From AC-32 sp035455445 (GTDB lineage: Bacteria > Actinomycetota > Thermoleophilia > Gaiellales > Gaiellaceae): a DNA stretch of 18,601 nt. Both the position numbers and the translations under genes were made by a program. Position 1 is the stretch's first letter; each line of letters opens with the position of its first letter. The notes under the pieces were generated by a model. The model had not been told where the DNA came from. It searched no databases and worked only from the letters and a program-made list of their open reading frames with translations. Location of the stretch: NCBI GenBank assembly GCA_035455445.1, contig DATIFC010000054.1, positions 1-18,601 of the forward strand, in the 5' to 3' direction. This document shows positions 1 through 8,427 of the stretch, in pieces.

Positions 1-1212
1 CGGCCGCGGTCGCGCGAGGAGTGCGGCCTCGCGGCGCTGACCGTCGGCCTGCTGCTCGGGCTCTTCGTGGAGGCGGCCCTGTACGCGACCAACGGCTCTG
101 GGCGCTTCCAGGAGCGCTACCTGATGGTGCTGCTGCCGCTCGCCTTTTCCGCCTTCTGGCTCTGGCTGCGCCGCGGCCGGCCGGCCCGGCTGGTCGTCGC
201 GCTGGTCGCGATCGGGCTGGTCGCGCTCTCGGCCCGCGTGCCGCTCTCCGGCTACACCGTCGGCGACGCGAAGCAGGACTCGCCGTTCCTGATGGGCGTC
301 TTCCGGCTCGAGAAGGCGGTCGGCGTCGGCGACGGCTCGCTCTTCATCGCGCTCGCCGCGGCCGCGCTCGCCTGCCTGGCGGCCGGCGCCGCCTTCCGCT
401 CGCGGCTCGCCTGGGCGGCGGTGGGCGCGACGCTCGCAGCCTCCTGCGCGGTCTCGATCGCGGCCGTGTCGTTCGACCACCGGGTCGCCGCCAACGTGCG
501 CGCAACCTTCCTACCGCCAGACGCGAGCTGGGTCGACCACGCGCGCGTCGGCGACGCGACGCTGATCCAGACTCCCGCCACCCCGCACGCGCGCGCCCAC
601 GAGCAGCTCTTCTGGAACCGCTCGCTGACGCGGCTCGCGTTCCTCGACCAGGCCTCGCCGATCGACGCCTTCGGACACCAGCACGTGACGGTGGCCGACG
701 ACGGCCGGCTCCTGCTGGGGGGCAGGACGCTGCGCGGGCCGCTCGCGATCTCGAACTTCGCCGTGCGCGTCCGGCTCACGGGCGCGGCCGTGGTCGCCGG
801 CGGCACCGACTACGAGCTCTGGCGCCCTCAGGGAACCCCGCGCATGGCCCTCTTCGTCGGCGGCCTCTACCACGACGGCTGGCTCGCGCCGGCGGGCCAC
901 GTGACCGTCTGGCCCGGCCGTGACGGCCGCGTGGAGGGGACGCTGCGGCTGCCGCTTTCGCTGCCGGCAGGGACGAAGCGGACCGTGCTGCGGCTCCAGG
1001 GTCCCGGCGTCGACCGCCGCGTGGCCGTCTCGCCCGGCCAGAGCCGCGTCGTGACGGTGAAGGTCGACTACCGCCGCCCGTGGACCCTGAGCTGGCACTC
1101 GAGCCGCATCGGCTACCTGCAGCCCGACGACACACCCGTCAGCGTGCGTGCGGCGACGCCCACGTTCGACGGCCACGAACGCGGCACGGCGACGCCGACG
1201 GCCGCCGCCTAG
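1..1212 (+). CDS. Membrane glycosyltransferase-like protein, C-terminal part (5' truncated by window edge)
   Basis: The reading frame is open from the first base of the window, so the gene starts upstream; the in-frame GTG at 67 lies inside a membrane helix and is not a convincing start. The visible part begins with hydrophobic segments (about nt 40-240 and 340-480). Between the first two is a loop with GRFQERYLMVLLPL, which resembles the 'RYL..PLLP' loop of polytopic GT-C/ArnT/PMT-type glycosyltransferases and related 'glycosyltransferase family 39' proteins. After about nt 480 the protein turns hydrophilic and beta-rich and probably forms an extracytoplasmic domain, including a Gly/Pro-rich stretch around nt 850-1080. 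It ends at TAG 1210-1212. The catalytic N-terminal loops are outside the window, so substrate and activity cannot be judged. Family assignment is inference from the membrane pattern and the RYL loop only; a membrane protein of unknown function is the alternative. Confidence 0.75.
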   Translation, partial: RPRSREECGLAALTVGLLLGLFVEAALYATNGSGRFQERYLMVLLPLAFSAFWLWLRRGRPARLVVALVAIGLVALSARVPLSGYTVGDAKQDSPFLMGVFRLEKAVGVGDGSLFIALAAAALACLAAGAAFRSRLAWAAVGATLAASCAVSIAAVSFDHRVAANVRATFLPPDASWVDHARVGDATLIQTPATPHARAHEQLFWNRSLTRLAFLDQASPIDAFGHQHVTVADDGRLLLGGRTLRGPLAISNFAVRVRLTGAAVVAGGTDYELWRPQGTPRMALFVGGLYHDGWLAPAGHVTVWPGRDGRVEGTLRLPLSLPAGTKRTVLRLQGPGVDRRVAVSPGQSRVVTVKVDYRRPWTLSWHSSRIGYLQPDDTPVSVRAATPTFDGHERGTATPTAAA

Positions 1213-1351
1213 CTTCGACGAGGCGTGGTACGCGGGGAACGACAGCGTGTGCTGCCCGAGCTTCCGTCACCGCTTCGTCCTGCACCGGGACGGCAGCCGG
1301 TTCGTACGCGTGCACGACGCCGAGTCCGCGTCGACCGGAGGCGGTAGCCGC
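1211..1351 (+). pseudogene. Possible remnant of a secreted-protein gene C-terminus
   Basis: Between the glycosyltransferase-like stop and the convergent VOC gene, frame 2 encodes a stretch that looks like real protein rather than noise: FDEAWYAGNDSVCCPSF, followed by RHRFVLHRDGSRFVRVHD. An aromatic/Gly-Asn segment, a CCPS motif and a 'DGSRFVRV' beta-strand end are what I associate with the C-termini of small actinobacterial lipoproteins or exported proteins (LppP/LprE-like). There is no credible start codon: upstream the frame is the antisense-like shadow of the previous gene. Downstream it runs into the VOC gene without a stop at the expected place. It is best read as a fragment of a gene lost by deletion, or as chance. 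Low confidence. Confidence 0.25.
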
Positions 1352-1777
1352 TCAGGCCGGCTGCATGAACATCCAGCGGTGGCCCTCCGGGTCCTCCGCC
1401 GAATAGAGCCGGCCGAACGGCAAGTCCTCGGGCTCGCGGATGATCGTCGCGCCTGCTGCGCGCGCGCGTTCGTGGTGGGCGTCGAGGTCGTCGACCTCGA
1501 CGTGCACGCCGTCGATCACCCACGGTGTCGCGAGCCAGCGCGCCGCCTGCTCGCATTCCTGGGCGTGCCGCCTCGGGCTCCGATACTCGGGGCCGGGCCA
1601 ACCGAGGAACACCGTTGCGCCGTCGAGCGAGAGCTCGGCATGCGCAACGCGCCCCTCGTCGTCCGAGAACCGCTGGCCGGATTCCTGGAAGCCGAACGCT
1701 TCGTGCAGCCACTCGATTGCGGCCGCCACGTCTTCGTAGGAGATCATCGGGATCGCCTGACGAGGCTCCGCGGCCAT
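1352..1777 (-). CDS. VOC-superfamily (glyoxalase/bleomycin-resistance-like) protein
   Basis: A 141-aa protein, the normal length for a single two-module VOC (vicinal oxygen chelate) protein. The N-terminus IPMISYEDVAAAIEWLHEAF is the typical first beta-alpha unit. 'RVAHAELSLDGATVFLGWPG' is the central strand pair, 'GVHVEVDDLDAHHERARAAGA' is the second module, and 'LPFGRLYSAEDPEGHRWMFMQ' is the characteristic end. Metal-ligand-type His residues are present at the expected strand positions, but the reaction cannot be read from sequence. PhnB-like and glyoxalase-like members share this pattern and many have no known substrate. The ATG at 1777 has no Shine-Dalgarno but has a TATCGT hexamer 7 nt upstream, which suggests a leaderless transcript. 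It stands alone and converges on the gene at 1-1212. Confidence 0.88.
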   Translation of the reverse strand: MAAEPRQAIPMISYEDVAAAIEWLHEAFGFQESGQRFSDDEGRVAHAELSLDGATVFLGWPGPEYRSPRRHAQECEQAARWLATPWVIDGVHVEVDDLDAHHERARAAGATIIREPEDLPFGRLYSAEDPEGHRWMFMQPA

Positions 1778-1784
1778 GGCCCGG

Positions 1785-1790
1785 ACGATA
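1785..1790 (-). promoter_or_regulatory. Candidate -10 box for the VOC gene (leaderless start)
   Basis: Read on the minus strand this is TATCGT, matching TAnnnT, and it ends 7 nt before the ATG at 1777. No Shine-Dalgarno lies between. No convincing -35 hexamer was seen. Predicted transcription start is at or next to the start codon. Confidence 0.35.
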
Positions 1791-1860
1791 CTACGGTGCT
1801 TCGAGCCGCCGCCCGGGCCGCGCCTCGGCCGGCTTGCGGTGGGGGCTCACGCGGCCCCTC

Positions 1861-2005
1861 GGGGTCAGGTCTTGCACTGCCACAATCCTGAACCGACTTC
1901 GCGAGATTTTCTCCACAGGCCGCCGTTGTGGAGGACGCGTCACGCAATCGCCGCACCCCGTCAAGCGCGTTGCGGCGTCGCTGTGTTAATGCAAGACCTG
2001 ACCCC
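1861..2005. repeat. 145-bp MITE/REP-like element with perfect 16-bp terminal inverted repeats
   Basis: GGGGTCAGGTCTTGCA at 1861-1876 is repeated as its exact reverse complement TGCAAGACCTGACCCC at 1990-2005. Similarity continues inward, 21 of 24 positions in all. Inside are two more stems: CTCCACA (1911-1917) with TGTGGAG (1927-1933), and CGCCGCA (1949-1955) with TGCGGCG (1971-1977). The interior is less GC-rich than its surroundings and has no ORF of note. It sits 12 bp past the sigA stop, so its right arm may also end sigA transcription. The hairpin architecture resembles non-autonomous elements moved by REP-associated (Y1/IS200-like) transposases. That assignment is inference; no transposase is present in the window. 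Confidence 0.6.
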
Positions 2006-2016
2006 GTGCCGGGCTG

Positions 2017-3111
<1,095 letters not shown>

Positions 3112-3209
3112 TTGACCTCCCGGCTTGTCTGCGGCTGCCTGCGGACTACCTAGAAACGACAAGAGCCGGTCTCTCACATCCCCCGGCTCACCCTCTTGCG
3201 CGGACACGG

Positions 3210-3215
3210 ATGTTA
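3210..3215 (-). promoter_or_regulatory. Candidate -10 box of the sigA promoter
   Basis: The 39-bp gap between the asparaginase gene and the sigA frame is unusually A/T-rich. On the minus strand it carries TAACAT at this position, with TTGTTT about 20 bp and TTTCGA 17 bp upstream. A start about 7 nt downstream would fall near 3203, giving a leader of roughly 90 nt to the GTG at 3111. Confidence 0.35.
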
Positions 3216-3246
3216 CACGCGATGTCGCAAAATCGAAACAATTTCC

Positions 3247-4134
3247 TCACAGGAGCGAAACGACCCCGGTGACGTCCCCGTGGCGGTTCGGGACGCTCAC
3301 CTCCTCGAAGGCGGGGACCTCGAGGCCGAGGCTGGAGGCGAAGGCCGCGAGCGCCGGCCGCAGGGCGCGGGAGTTGCCGTCCGCGACCTTCAGCGCGACT
3401 CCCGTCCCGTCGGGGAGCACCGCGCACAGCAGGCCCTCCGCGCCGCCCTTGGCGACCGTCCCGGGGCGCGCCTGCATGAGCTCGGTGTCGGTCGCGCCCT
3501 CGCCGCCGACGAGCTCGGGGTGGGCGCGCATCCCGGCAGCGATCCTCGCACCGCCCTCGAGCCGCTCGAGCCGCGCGAAGGCGAGGGCGGCGCGCTCGAG
3601 CGGGATCGCGAAGGCGACCACGCCGCAGCCGTCGATCCCGGTCCCTACCTCCTCCGGCTCCAGGTCGGCCGCGGCGGCGACCTCCCCGAGCAGCAGCCGC
3701 TGCAGCGGGTGATCCGGATGGCGGTAACCCTCGCGGGCCCAGCCGTGGGCGCGGCAGGTGGCGAGCATCCCCGCGTGCTTGCCGGAGCAGTTGTCGAAGA
3801 TCGAGTCTGGCGGCCGGCCCGGCTGCAGGCCACAGTCGAGCTCGTCCTCGCGGCCGCCGGTCGCCGCCAGGAGGCTTCGCACGGCCTCGACGTGCAGCGG
3901 CGTGCCGTAGTGCGAGGCCGAGGCGATCGCGAGCTCCTCGGTGCCGAGCTCGGGGTAGGCGCGCGCGACCGGGAGGGCCTGCAGCGGCTTTGCCGCGGAG
4001 CGCAGCGAGGCGACGAGCGACGGGTCGCCGGCCGACGCGACGATCGTCCGGTCGCGCACGGCGACGGCGTGGACCTCGTGGACGCACTCGAGGAACACGC
4101 CGCGCCGCACGGCTACCCTGAGCGGCTCAGCCAT
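3247..4134 (-). CDS. Asparaginase II-like protein (Asparaginase_II family)
   Basis: A 295-aa protein with the signatures of the thermolabile asparaginase family (PF06089 type, as in Rhizobium asparaginase II). These are the Ser-x-x-Lys-like motif RSAAKPLQALP near residues 45-56, the block FDNCSGKHAGMLA in the middle, and GIDGCGV soon after. Family members hydrolyse L-asparagine to aspartate and ammonia and are unrelated in fold to the common type I/II enzymes. Length fits the family. The start is ATG 4134; a TAGGGT hexamer lies 7 nt upstream, so initiation may be leaderless, though AGGG could also serve as a weak Shine-Dalgarno. It is divergent from the Fpg/Nei gene with only 14 bp between start codons, and lies just upstream of sigA on the same strand. 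Substrate is inferred from family only. Confidence 0.88.
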   Translation of the reverse strand: MAEPLRVAVRRGVFLECVHEVHAVAVRDRTIVASAGDPSLVASLRSAAKPLQALPVARAYPELGTEELAIASASHYGTPLHVEAVRSLLAATGGREDELDCGLQPGRPPDSIFDNCSGKHAGMLATCRAHGWAREGYRHPDHPLQRLLLGEVAAAADLEPEEVGTGIDGCGVVAFAIPLERAALAFARLERLEGGARIAAGMRAHPELVGGEGATDTELMQARPGTVAKGGAEGLLCAVLPDGTGVALKVADGNSRALRPALAAFASSLGLEVPAFEEVSVPNRHGDVTGVVSLL

Positions 4135-4141
4135 GGCGGAG

Positions 4142-4147
4142 ACCCTA
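4142..4147 (-). promoter_or_regulatory. Candidate -10 box for the asparaginase gene
   Basis: Minus-strand TAGGGT, 7 nt before the ATG at 4134, inside the 14-bp gap between two divergent start codons. The position matches the spacing at five other starts in the window. Confidence 0.3.
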
Positions 4148-4148
4148 G

Positions 4149-4976
4149 ATGCCTGAGCTACCGGAGGTCGAAGCCTGGCGCCGCGCGCTGGACGACCCCG
4201 TCAGCGCCTTTCCGGTCGAGAAGGCCGGACCGGCGCACATCGCGACGCTGAAGACGTTCGACCCGCCGCTCTCGGCGCTCGAGGGGCGGCGGCTGACGGG
4301 AGCCGAGCGGAGGGCGAAGCGGCTGCTGTTCCCGACCGAGGACGGCGAGCTCGTACTGCTCGTCCACCTGATGTCCGCCGGGCGGGTGCGCTACCTGCAA
4401 GCCGGCGAGAACGGGCCGAAGTCGCCGGCCTTCCAGCTCCGCTTCGAGGGCGGCGGCCGCCTCGTGCTCACCGAGGCCGGCGCGAAGAAGCGCGCGGGCG
4501 TCTGGCTGCTGACGCCGGAGGACGCGGAGGCCGAGCTAGACCACCTCGGCCCGGAGGCGCTCGGCCTCGGTGCGCAGCGGCTGGGCGCGATCCTGGCCGA
4601 GCAGCCGCGGCGCCTGCACTCGCTCCTGCGCGACCAGCGCGTGATCAGCGGGATCGGACGCGCATGGGCGAACGAGATCCTGCACGCCGCGCAGCTGTCT
4701 CCTTTCGCCCCGGCCCAGGGCCTGTCCGCGGGACAGGTCTCGCAGCTCGCCGAGGCGATCGACTCGGAGCTCGAGCGCGGCCTCGCCCTGCGCGAGCGCG
4801 GCGCGAAGGACGCGAAGGTCTACCGCGTCCACAACAGGCTGCACGAGCCCTGCCACGTCTGCGCCACGCCGATCGAGCGCGTCGACTTCGAGGAGCACAC
4901 GATCTTCTACTGCCCGCAGTGCCAGACCGGCGGGAGACTGCTCAAGGACCGGCGGCTCTCCCGCCTCCTCCGCTGA
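4149..4976 (+). CDS. Fpg/Nei-family DNA glycosylase/AP lyase
   Basis: Base-excision repair enzyme that removes oxidised bases and nicks the AP site. It is 275 aa and begins MPELPEVE, giving the N-terminal Pro and Glu used as catalytic nucleophile and acid. The conserved N-domain Lys is K57 (RRAKRLLF). The helix-two-turn-helix region contains GIGRAWANEILHAA. The C-terminus is a zinc finger with Cys 235, 238, 255 and 258 and the QTGGR loop. The usual Asn in the GxGN motif of Fpg is Arg here, and the 'DPRRFG' intercalation loop of classic MutM is replaced by GAKKRAGVW. It therefore belongs to a Fpg/Nei side branch and 8-oxoG specificity should not be assumed. ATG 4149 has GGAG 7 nt upstream, lying inside the neighbourhood of the divergent asparaginase start. 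It converges on the next gene with a 1-bp gap. Confidence 0.92.
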   Translation: MPELPEVEAWRRALDDPVSAFPVEKAGPAHIATLKTFDPPLSALEGRRLTGAERRAKRLLFPTEDGELVLLVHLMSAGRVRYLQAGENGPKSPAFQLRFEGGGRLVLTEAGAKKRAGVWLLTPEDAEAELDHLGPEALGLGAQRLGAILAEQPRRLHSLLRDQRVISGIGRAWANEILHAAQLSPFAPAQGLSAGQVSQLAEAIDSELERGLALRERGAKDAKVYRVHNRLHEPCHVCATPIERVDFEEHTIFYCPQCQTGGRLLKDRRLSRLLR

Positions 4977-4977
4977 G

Positions 4978-5715
4978 CTAGCGGGCCTTCGCCGGCGGCG
5001 GCAGCCGCACGTCCGTCTCGTAGGTGTGCTTCACGGCCGCGATGTGCATGGCCATGTGGTCGGCGACCGACCCGATCGGGCTCGTGCTCAGCAGCATCGG
5101 GAGCGAGATGATCGTGTTGCCGGTCTCCGGCGCGCGCACGCCGTCGTCGCGGTACTGCGCGAAGCCGAGGTGGTAGACCGCGGTCAGCGCCACGATCAGC
5201 GCGAGCGACGCCCCGAAGTAGCCGGCCCGCCGCCGCCAGGAGCGAAGCGGCCCGCCGAGCGACCGATACACGACCAGACAGGGCAGCACCGTGAGCAGGA
5301 GCGCGTCGACCGCCCCGTAGACGCCGCCTCGCCAGAAGAGCTCGAACCAGTAGTACGCGCCGCCGGGGTGCGGCGTGGCGTCCTCGGAGAACACGTTCCG
5401 GACCAGCAGGACGCCTACGACGACGCCGAGCGCCACGCCGAGCTTCCAGTTGCGCAGCACCACGGCTCGGACGTCCAGGCGGGTCGCGGTCGCGTAGGCC
5501 CACAGGAGCGCGAGGACCGCGACGAAGTAGATGCCCAGGTACAGGTCGTGCTGGAGGCCGAGGATGCTCGAGCCGACGAACGGGACCGCGAAGCCGACCA
5601 AGGCGGCGATCGTGAACCAGTGCAGCTGCGTCGCCCAGGTCTCGGGCTGCGCCTCGGGGTGCGGCGTGAGATGTGCGCGCAACCCGTGCGGAAGATGCAG
5701 GCCGCCGGCTTCCAC
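4978..5715 (-). CDS. Integral membrane protein of unknown function
   Basis: A 245-aa protein with about five to six hydrophobic segments: residues ~35-52, 58-76, 93-107, ~130-150 and 165-185, with a weaker one near 205. The N-terminal 30 residues are His- and Pro-rich and hydrophilic, and no signal peptide is visible. The C-terminal part has a His-rich motif ADHMAMHIAAVKHTYE that could bind metal. I do not recognise the family. The start used is GTG 5715, which has TACGTT 6 nt upstream and no Shine-Dalgarno; an in-frame TTG 33 nt further in is a weaker alternative. Its stop is 1 bp from the convergent glycosylase stop, so no separate terminator fits between the two genes. Confidence 0.75.
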   Translation of the reverse strand: MEAGGLHLPHGLRAHLTPHPEAQPETWATQLHWFTIAALVGFAVPFVGSSILGLQHDLYLGIYFVAVLALLWAYATATRLDVRAVVLRNWKLGVALGVVVGVLLVRNVFSEDATPHPGGAYYWFELFWRGGVYGAVDALLLTVLPCLVVYRSLGGPLRSWRRRAGYFGASLALIVALTAVYHLGFAQYRDDGVRAPETGNTIISLPMLLSTSPIGSVADHMAMHIAAVKHTYETDVRLPPPAKAR

Positions 5716-5721
5716 GGCGCC

Positions 5722-5727
5722 AACGTA
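5722..5727 (-). promoter_or_regulatory. Candidate -10 box for the membrane protein gene
   Basis: Minus-strand TACGTT ends 6 nt before GTG 5715. It is a TAnnnT match only, with no clear -35. Confidence 0.25.
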
Positions 5728-5794
5728 CGCCCTCGCCCGGCGCGGCGCTTCCGGAAAAGCGCGCAGACTCGGTGCGCCGAAGTACGGATCCCCG

Positions 5795-6688
5795 CTAGGC
5801 CGTCGCGCCCGCCTCGGCGGCGAGCCAGCCGAGCACGACCGCCCACTCGTCGTCGAGGAAGTGACCGCCGCCCTGGAGCAGCTCGAAGCGGGCGTTCGGA
5901 AGCCGCGAGGCCACGTACTCGCCGTGGGGGCGCGGAGCGAGGACGTCGAGCTCGCCCTGCCAGACGCGCGTCTCGACGTTCACGTCCTCGAGGTCGAAGC
6001 CCCACGGCTTCGCGAAGGCGAGGTCGTCGTCGGCCCAGCCGCGCGAGCCCTGGCGCACGGCCTCGGTGAACGACTCCTTCATGACCGCCCTGGTCTCCGG
6101 CCGCGAGACGCGCCGCCGGTCGATCTCGGGGAGCTCGCTCAGGATCTGCTCGATGACGGCGTCGACGTCGGCGCGGATGCCGTCGACGTAGGCCTCCAGG
6201 AACGCCTCGATCGCCTCCGGGCCCTCGAGTGCGGCGGAGAACTCCTTCACGTTCAGGTCGGCGAGGCCCTCGAAGAAGTCGAAGCTCTCGTCGTCGGGCG
6301 GCGCCGGGGTGACGACGGCGCCGACGCGGAGCACGCGGTCGCCGAGCACAGCGCCGCAGGCGAGGGCGTGCGGCGCGCCGCCCGAGCCGCCCACCACCGA
6401 GAAGCGGTCGAGGCCGAGCTCGTCGGCGATCGCGGCGACGTCCGCGGGCGCGTCGGCGACCGAGCGCCCCGGGAGCGGGTCGGAGAGGCCGTAGCCGGGG
6501 CGGTCGTAGGCGATCCAGCGGACGCCGTGCCGGTCGTAGATGGCCGGGTCGTGATGGCGCGCGAGGCGCGTGCCCGGGGTGCCGTGGCACGCGAGCACCG
6601 GAATGCCGTCGGCCGCCCCTCGCTCGACGTAGGCGAGCGTCCGGCCGTCGGCCGTGGTCAGCGTTCCCTCGCGCACGGGGTCGATCAT
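5795..6688 (-). CDS. Alpha/beta hydrolase
   Basis: A 297-aa alpha/beta-hydrolase-fold protein. Visible landmarks are the oxyanion-hole motif HGTPGT (residues 35-40), the strand-4 segment YDRPGYGLSDP, the nucleophile elbow GGSGG with Ser102, the acid Asp248 (GELDVLAP) and His276 (GGGHFLDDEW). The triad is therefore complete. The lid region (about 115-230) is acidic and helical. The ATG at 6688 overlaps the TGA of the upstream oxidase gene as ATGA, so the frame upstream of it is not part of this protein and translation is probably coupled. The substrate is unknown; members include esterases, haloperoxidase-like proteins and C-C hydrolases. Pairing with a hydroxy-acid oxidase suggests a small catabolic unit, which is inference. 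Confidence 0.9.
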   Translation of the reverse strand: MIDPVREGTLTTADGRTLAYVERGAADGIPVLACHGTPGTRLARHHDPAIYDRHGVRWIAYDRPGYGLSDPLPGRSVADAPADVAAIADELGLDRFSVVGGSGGAPHALACGAVLGDRVLRVGAVVTPAPPDDESFDFFEGLADLNVKEFSAALEGPEAIEAFLEAYVDGIRADVDAVIEQILSELPEIDRRRVSRPETRAVMKESFTEAVRQGSRGWADDDLAFAKPWGFDLEDVNVETRVWQGELDVLAPRPHGEYVASRLPNARFELLQGGGHFLDDEWAVVLGWLAAEAGATA

Positions 6689-7752
6689 AGGGACGCGCGC
6701 CGCACGTGGCTCCGCGTCACGTCCGCGGGCGAGGGGCAGCCGAGCAGCTTGAGGCCGAGCTCGACCTCGCGCCGCAGCAGCTCGAGCACGCGGGTCGCCC
6801 CGTCCTCGCCGCCGGCTGCGAGCCCCCAGAGCACCGAGCGCCCGGAGAGCGTGGCGCGGGCGCCTAGCGCGAGCGCCTTGAGCACGTCGATGCCGCGCCG
6901 GATGCCGCCGTCCAGCAGCACCTCGACCCGCTCGCCGACTGCCTCGACGACCTCCGGCAGCACGTCGAGCGACGGCGGCACGCCGTCGAGCTGCCGGCCG
7001 CCGTGGTTCGAGACGACGACCGCGGCCGCGCCGTGCTCGGCCGCCAGCAGCGCGTCCTCGGCGGTGAGGATGCCCTTCACCACGAGCGGCAGCGAGCACA
7101 CCGACCTCAGCCACTCGAGGTCGCGCCAGGTGAGGGTGTCGTCGACGACCGCGTGCAGCGCCGTGTGGAAGTCCGCGCGCCGCAGCGCCTGCGGCAGGTT
7201 CGGCAGCGGCAGGTCGTCCGGGAGCGCGAACGCAGCGCGCAGGTCGCGCTCGCGCCGGCCGGCGACGGGCAGGTCGACGGTCAGCATCAGCGCCGTGAAC
7301 CCCGCCTCGACGGCGCTCTCGATCAGCTCCTGCGTGAAGCCGCGGTCACGCGACCAGTAGAGCTGGAGCCACCGCGGCGCCCCCGGCGCGGCCGCCGCGA
7401 GCTCGGCGGGCGTGACGCTGGAGAGCGTGGAGAGGGCCATGATCGTGCCGGCCGCGGCGGCGGCCCGCGCCGTCGGCAGCTCGGCCTCCGGCGCGGCGAG
7501 CCGCTGGAAGGCCGTCGGCGCGACGAGCACCGGGAGCGCCACGTCGGTTCCGAGCACGGTCGTCGCCGTCGAGACGCTGCTGATGTCGACGAGCACCCGC
7601 GGCCTCAGCTCCCAGCGCCCGAAGGCGGCGCGGTTCTCGCGCAGCGTGTGCTCGTCGCCCGCGCCCCCGGCGAAGTAGCCGTACGCGCCGGGGTCGAGCC
7701 GCTCGCGCGCGGCGGCCTCGAAGTCGTCGACGTTGACGAAGCCTTCGCTCAC
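6685..7752 (-). CDS. FMN-dependent alpha-hydroxy-acid oxidase/dehydrogenase
   Basis: A 355-aa member of the glycolate oxidase/lactate oxidase/L-lactate dehydrogenase family, which oxidises 2-hydroxy acids to 2-keto acids with FMN in a TIM barrel. Visible are YGYFAGGAGDE near residues 24-34 (with the conserved Tyr), QLYW at 130-133, and the FMN-contacting K226 (PLVVKGIL). SNHGGRQLDG follows, holding catalytic His250 and substrate-binding Arg253, then DGGIRRGIDVLKALALGA. Soluble oxidases and membrane-attached dehydrogenases of the family look alike, so oxygen use (with H2O2 release) is possible but not shown. GTG 7752 has GAGG 7 nt upstream. It is first of a two-gene unit with the alpha/beta hydrolase (4-bp ATGA overlap) and follows a probable terminator of the histidine-kinase gene. 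Confidence 0.92.
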   Translation of the reverse strand: MSEGFVNVDDFEAAARERLDPGAYGYFAGGAGDEHTLRENRAAFGRWELRPRVLVDISSVSTATTVLGTDVALPVLVAPTAFQRLAAPEAELPTARAAAAAGTIMALSTLSSVTPAELAAAAPGAPRWLQLYWSRDRGFTQELIESAVEAGFTALMLTVDLPVAGRRERDLRAAFALPDDLPLPNLPQALRRADFHTALHAVVDDTLTWRDLEWLRSVCSLPLVVKGILTAEDALLAAEHGAAAVVVSNHGGRQLDGVPPSLDVLPEVVEAVGERVEVLLDGGIRRGIDVLKALALGARATLSGRSVLWGLAAGGEDGATRVLELLRREVELGLKLLGCPSPADVTRSHVRRASL

Positions 7753-7818
7753 AGGGCAACCTCGAGAGCGGTTCGTTGCATTGGCCGCCGATGCTCGACG
7801 CGAGATCTCCAGCCAAAC

Positions 7819-7835
7819 AGCACGCGTAGCGTGCT
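7819..7835 (-). terminator. Probable intrinsic terminator after the histidine-kinase-like gene
   Basis: AGCACGC (7819-7825) and GCGTGCT (7829-7835) form a perfect 7-bp stem with a 3-nt loop. On the minus strand it starts at the last base of the kinase stop codon and is followed by GTTTGG, a weak T-tract. It would separate the kinase gene from the downstream oxidase operon. Confidence 0.5.
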
Positions 7836-8416
7836 CATGCCAGGCGCACGCGGAGCGTCTCGCCCTCGGGCTCGACGCTGCCCCCGCGGGCCCGCACCAC
7901 GCGCACCGCGACTGCGGCGCCCAGGTCGCGCAAGTCCTCTCCGAGCACGACCGGCGCAGAGGCCGGAGTCACCGGCGCGAGCACGAGCTCGTCACCCCGC
8001 ACCTCCGCCGTGACGTGCTCGAGGCCGCCGTGCCGCAGCAGGCAGCGCGCGAGCGCGGCGACGGCGTGCTCGAGCGCGCTCGGGTCGGTTTCCAGCTCCG
8101 CCCCGTCCCCGGAGACGCCCACGCGCTCCTCGCCCAGCCGGGCCGCGGCGGCCCGCGTGAGCTCGAGCGTGTCGACGGTGCGCAGGGGCGGGTCGTAGCG
8201 ACCCGCCTCCACGCGCGCCGCCACCGAGAGCTGGTCGATCAGCTCGTCGAGCTGCCCCGAGGCCGACCCGATCATCCCGACATAGCGCGCAGCGGTCTCG
8301 TCGAGCCCCTCGCTGCGCGCGAGCGTGTGCGCGAAGCCGTGCACGGTCGCAAGCGGCGTGCGCAGGTCGTGGCACGCGAGCATCACGAGGCGGGCGAAAT
8401 CCTGGTCTGCGGCCAA
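7835..8416 (-). CDS. Short soluble histidine-kinase-like protein with degenerate ATPase part
   Basis: A 193-aa protein. Residues ~1-75 are a dimerisation/phosphoacceptor (HisKA) domain with the H-box CHDLRTPL (His near residue 16), followed by a helical hairpin ending in VAARVEAG. The remainder is where the HATPase domain should be but is only about 110 aa. The N-box Asn is missing (DPSALEHAVAALARCLLRHG), no DxGxG G1 box is seen, and only an end resembling the last strand (GGSVEPEGETLRVRLA) remains. No sensor or membrane segment is present. It may be a phosphotransfer or scaffold protein rather than a working kinase, or a decayed gene. The start is TTG 8416 with no Shine-Dalgarno; a GTG 10 codons in is an alternative. 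It is divergent from folE2, with 23 bp between starts. Confidence 0.75.
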   Translation of the reverse strand: MAADQDFARLVMLACHDLRTPLATVHGFAHTLARSEGLDETAARYVGMIGSASGQLDELIDQLSVAARVEAGRYDPPLRTVDTLELTRAAAARLGEERVGVSGDGAELETDPSALEHAVAALARCLLRHGGLEHVTAEVRGDELVLAPVTPASAPVVLGEDLRDLGAAVAVRVVRARGGSVEPEGETLRVRLA

Positions 8417-8427
8417 AGATGCGTTGG

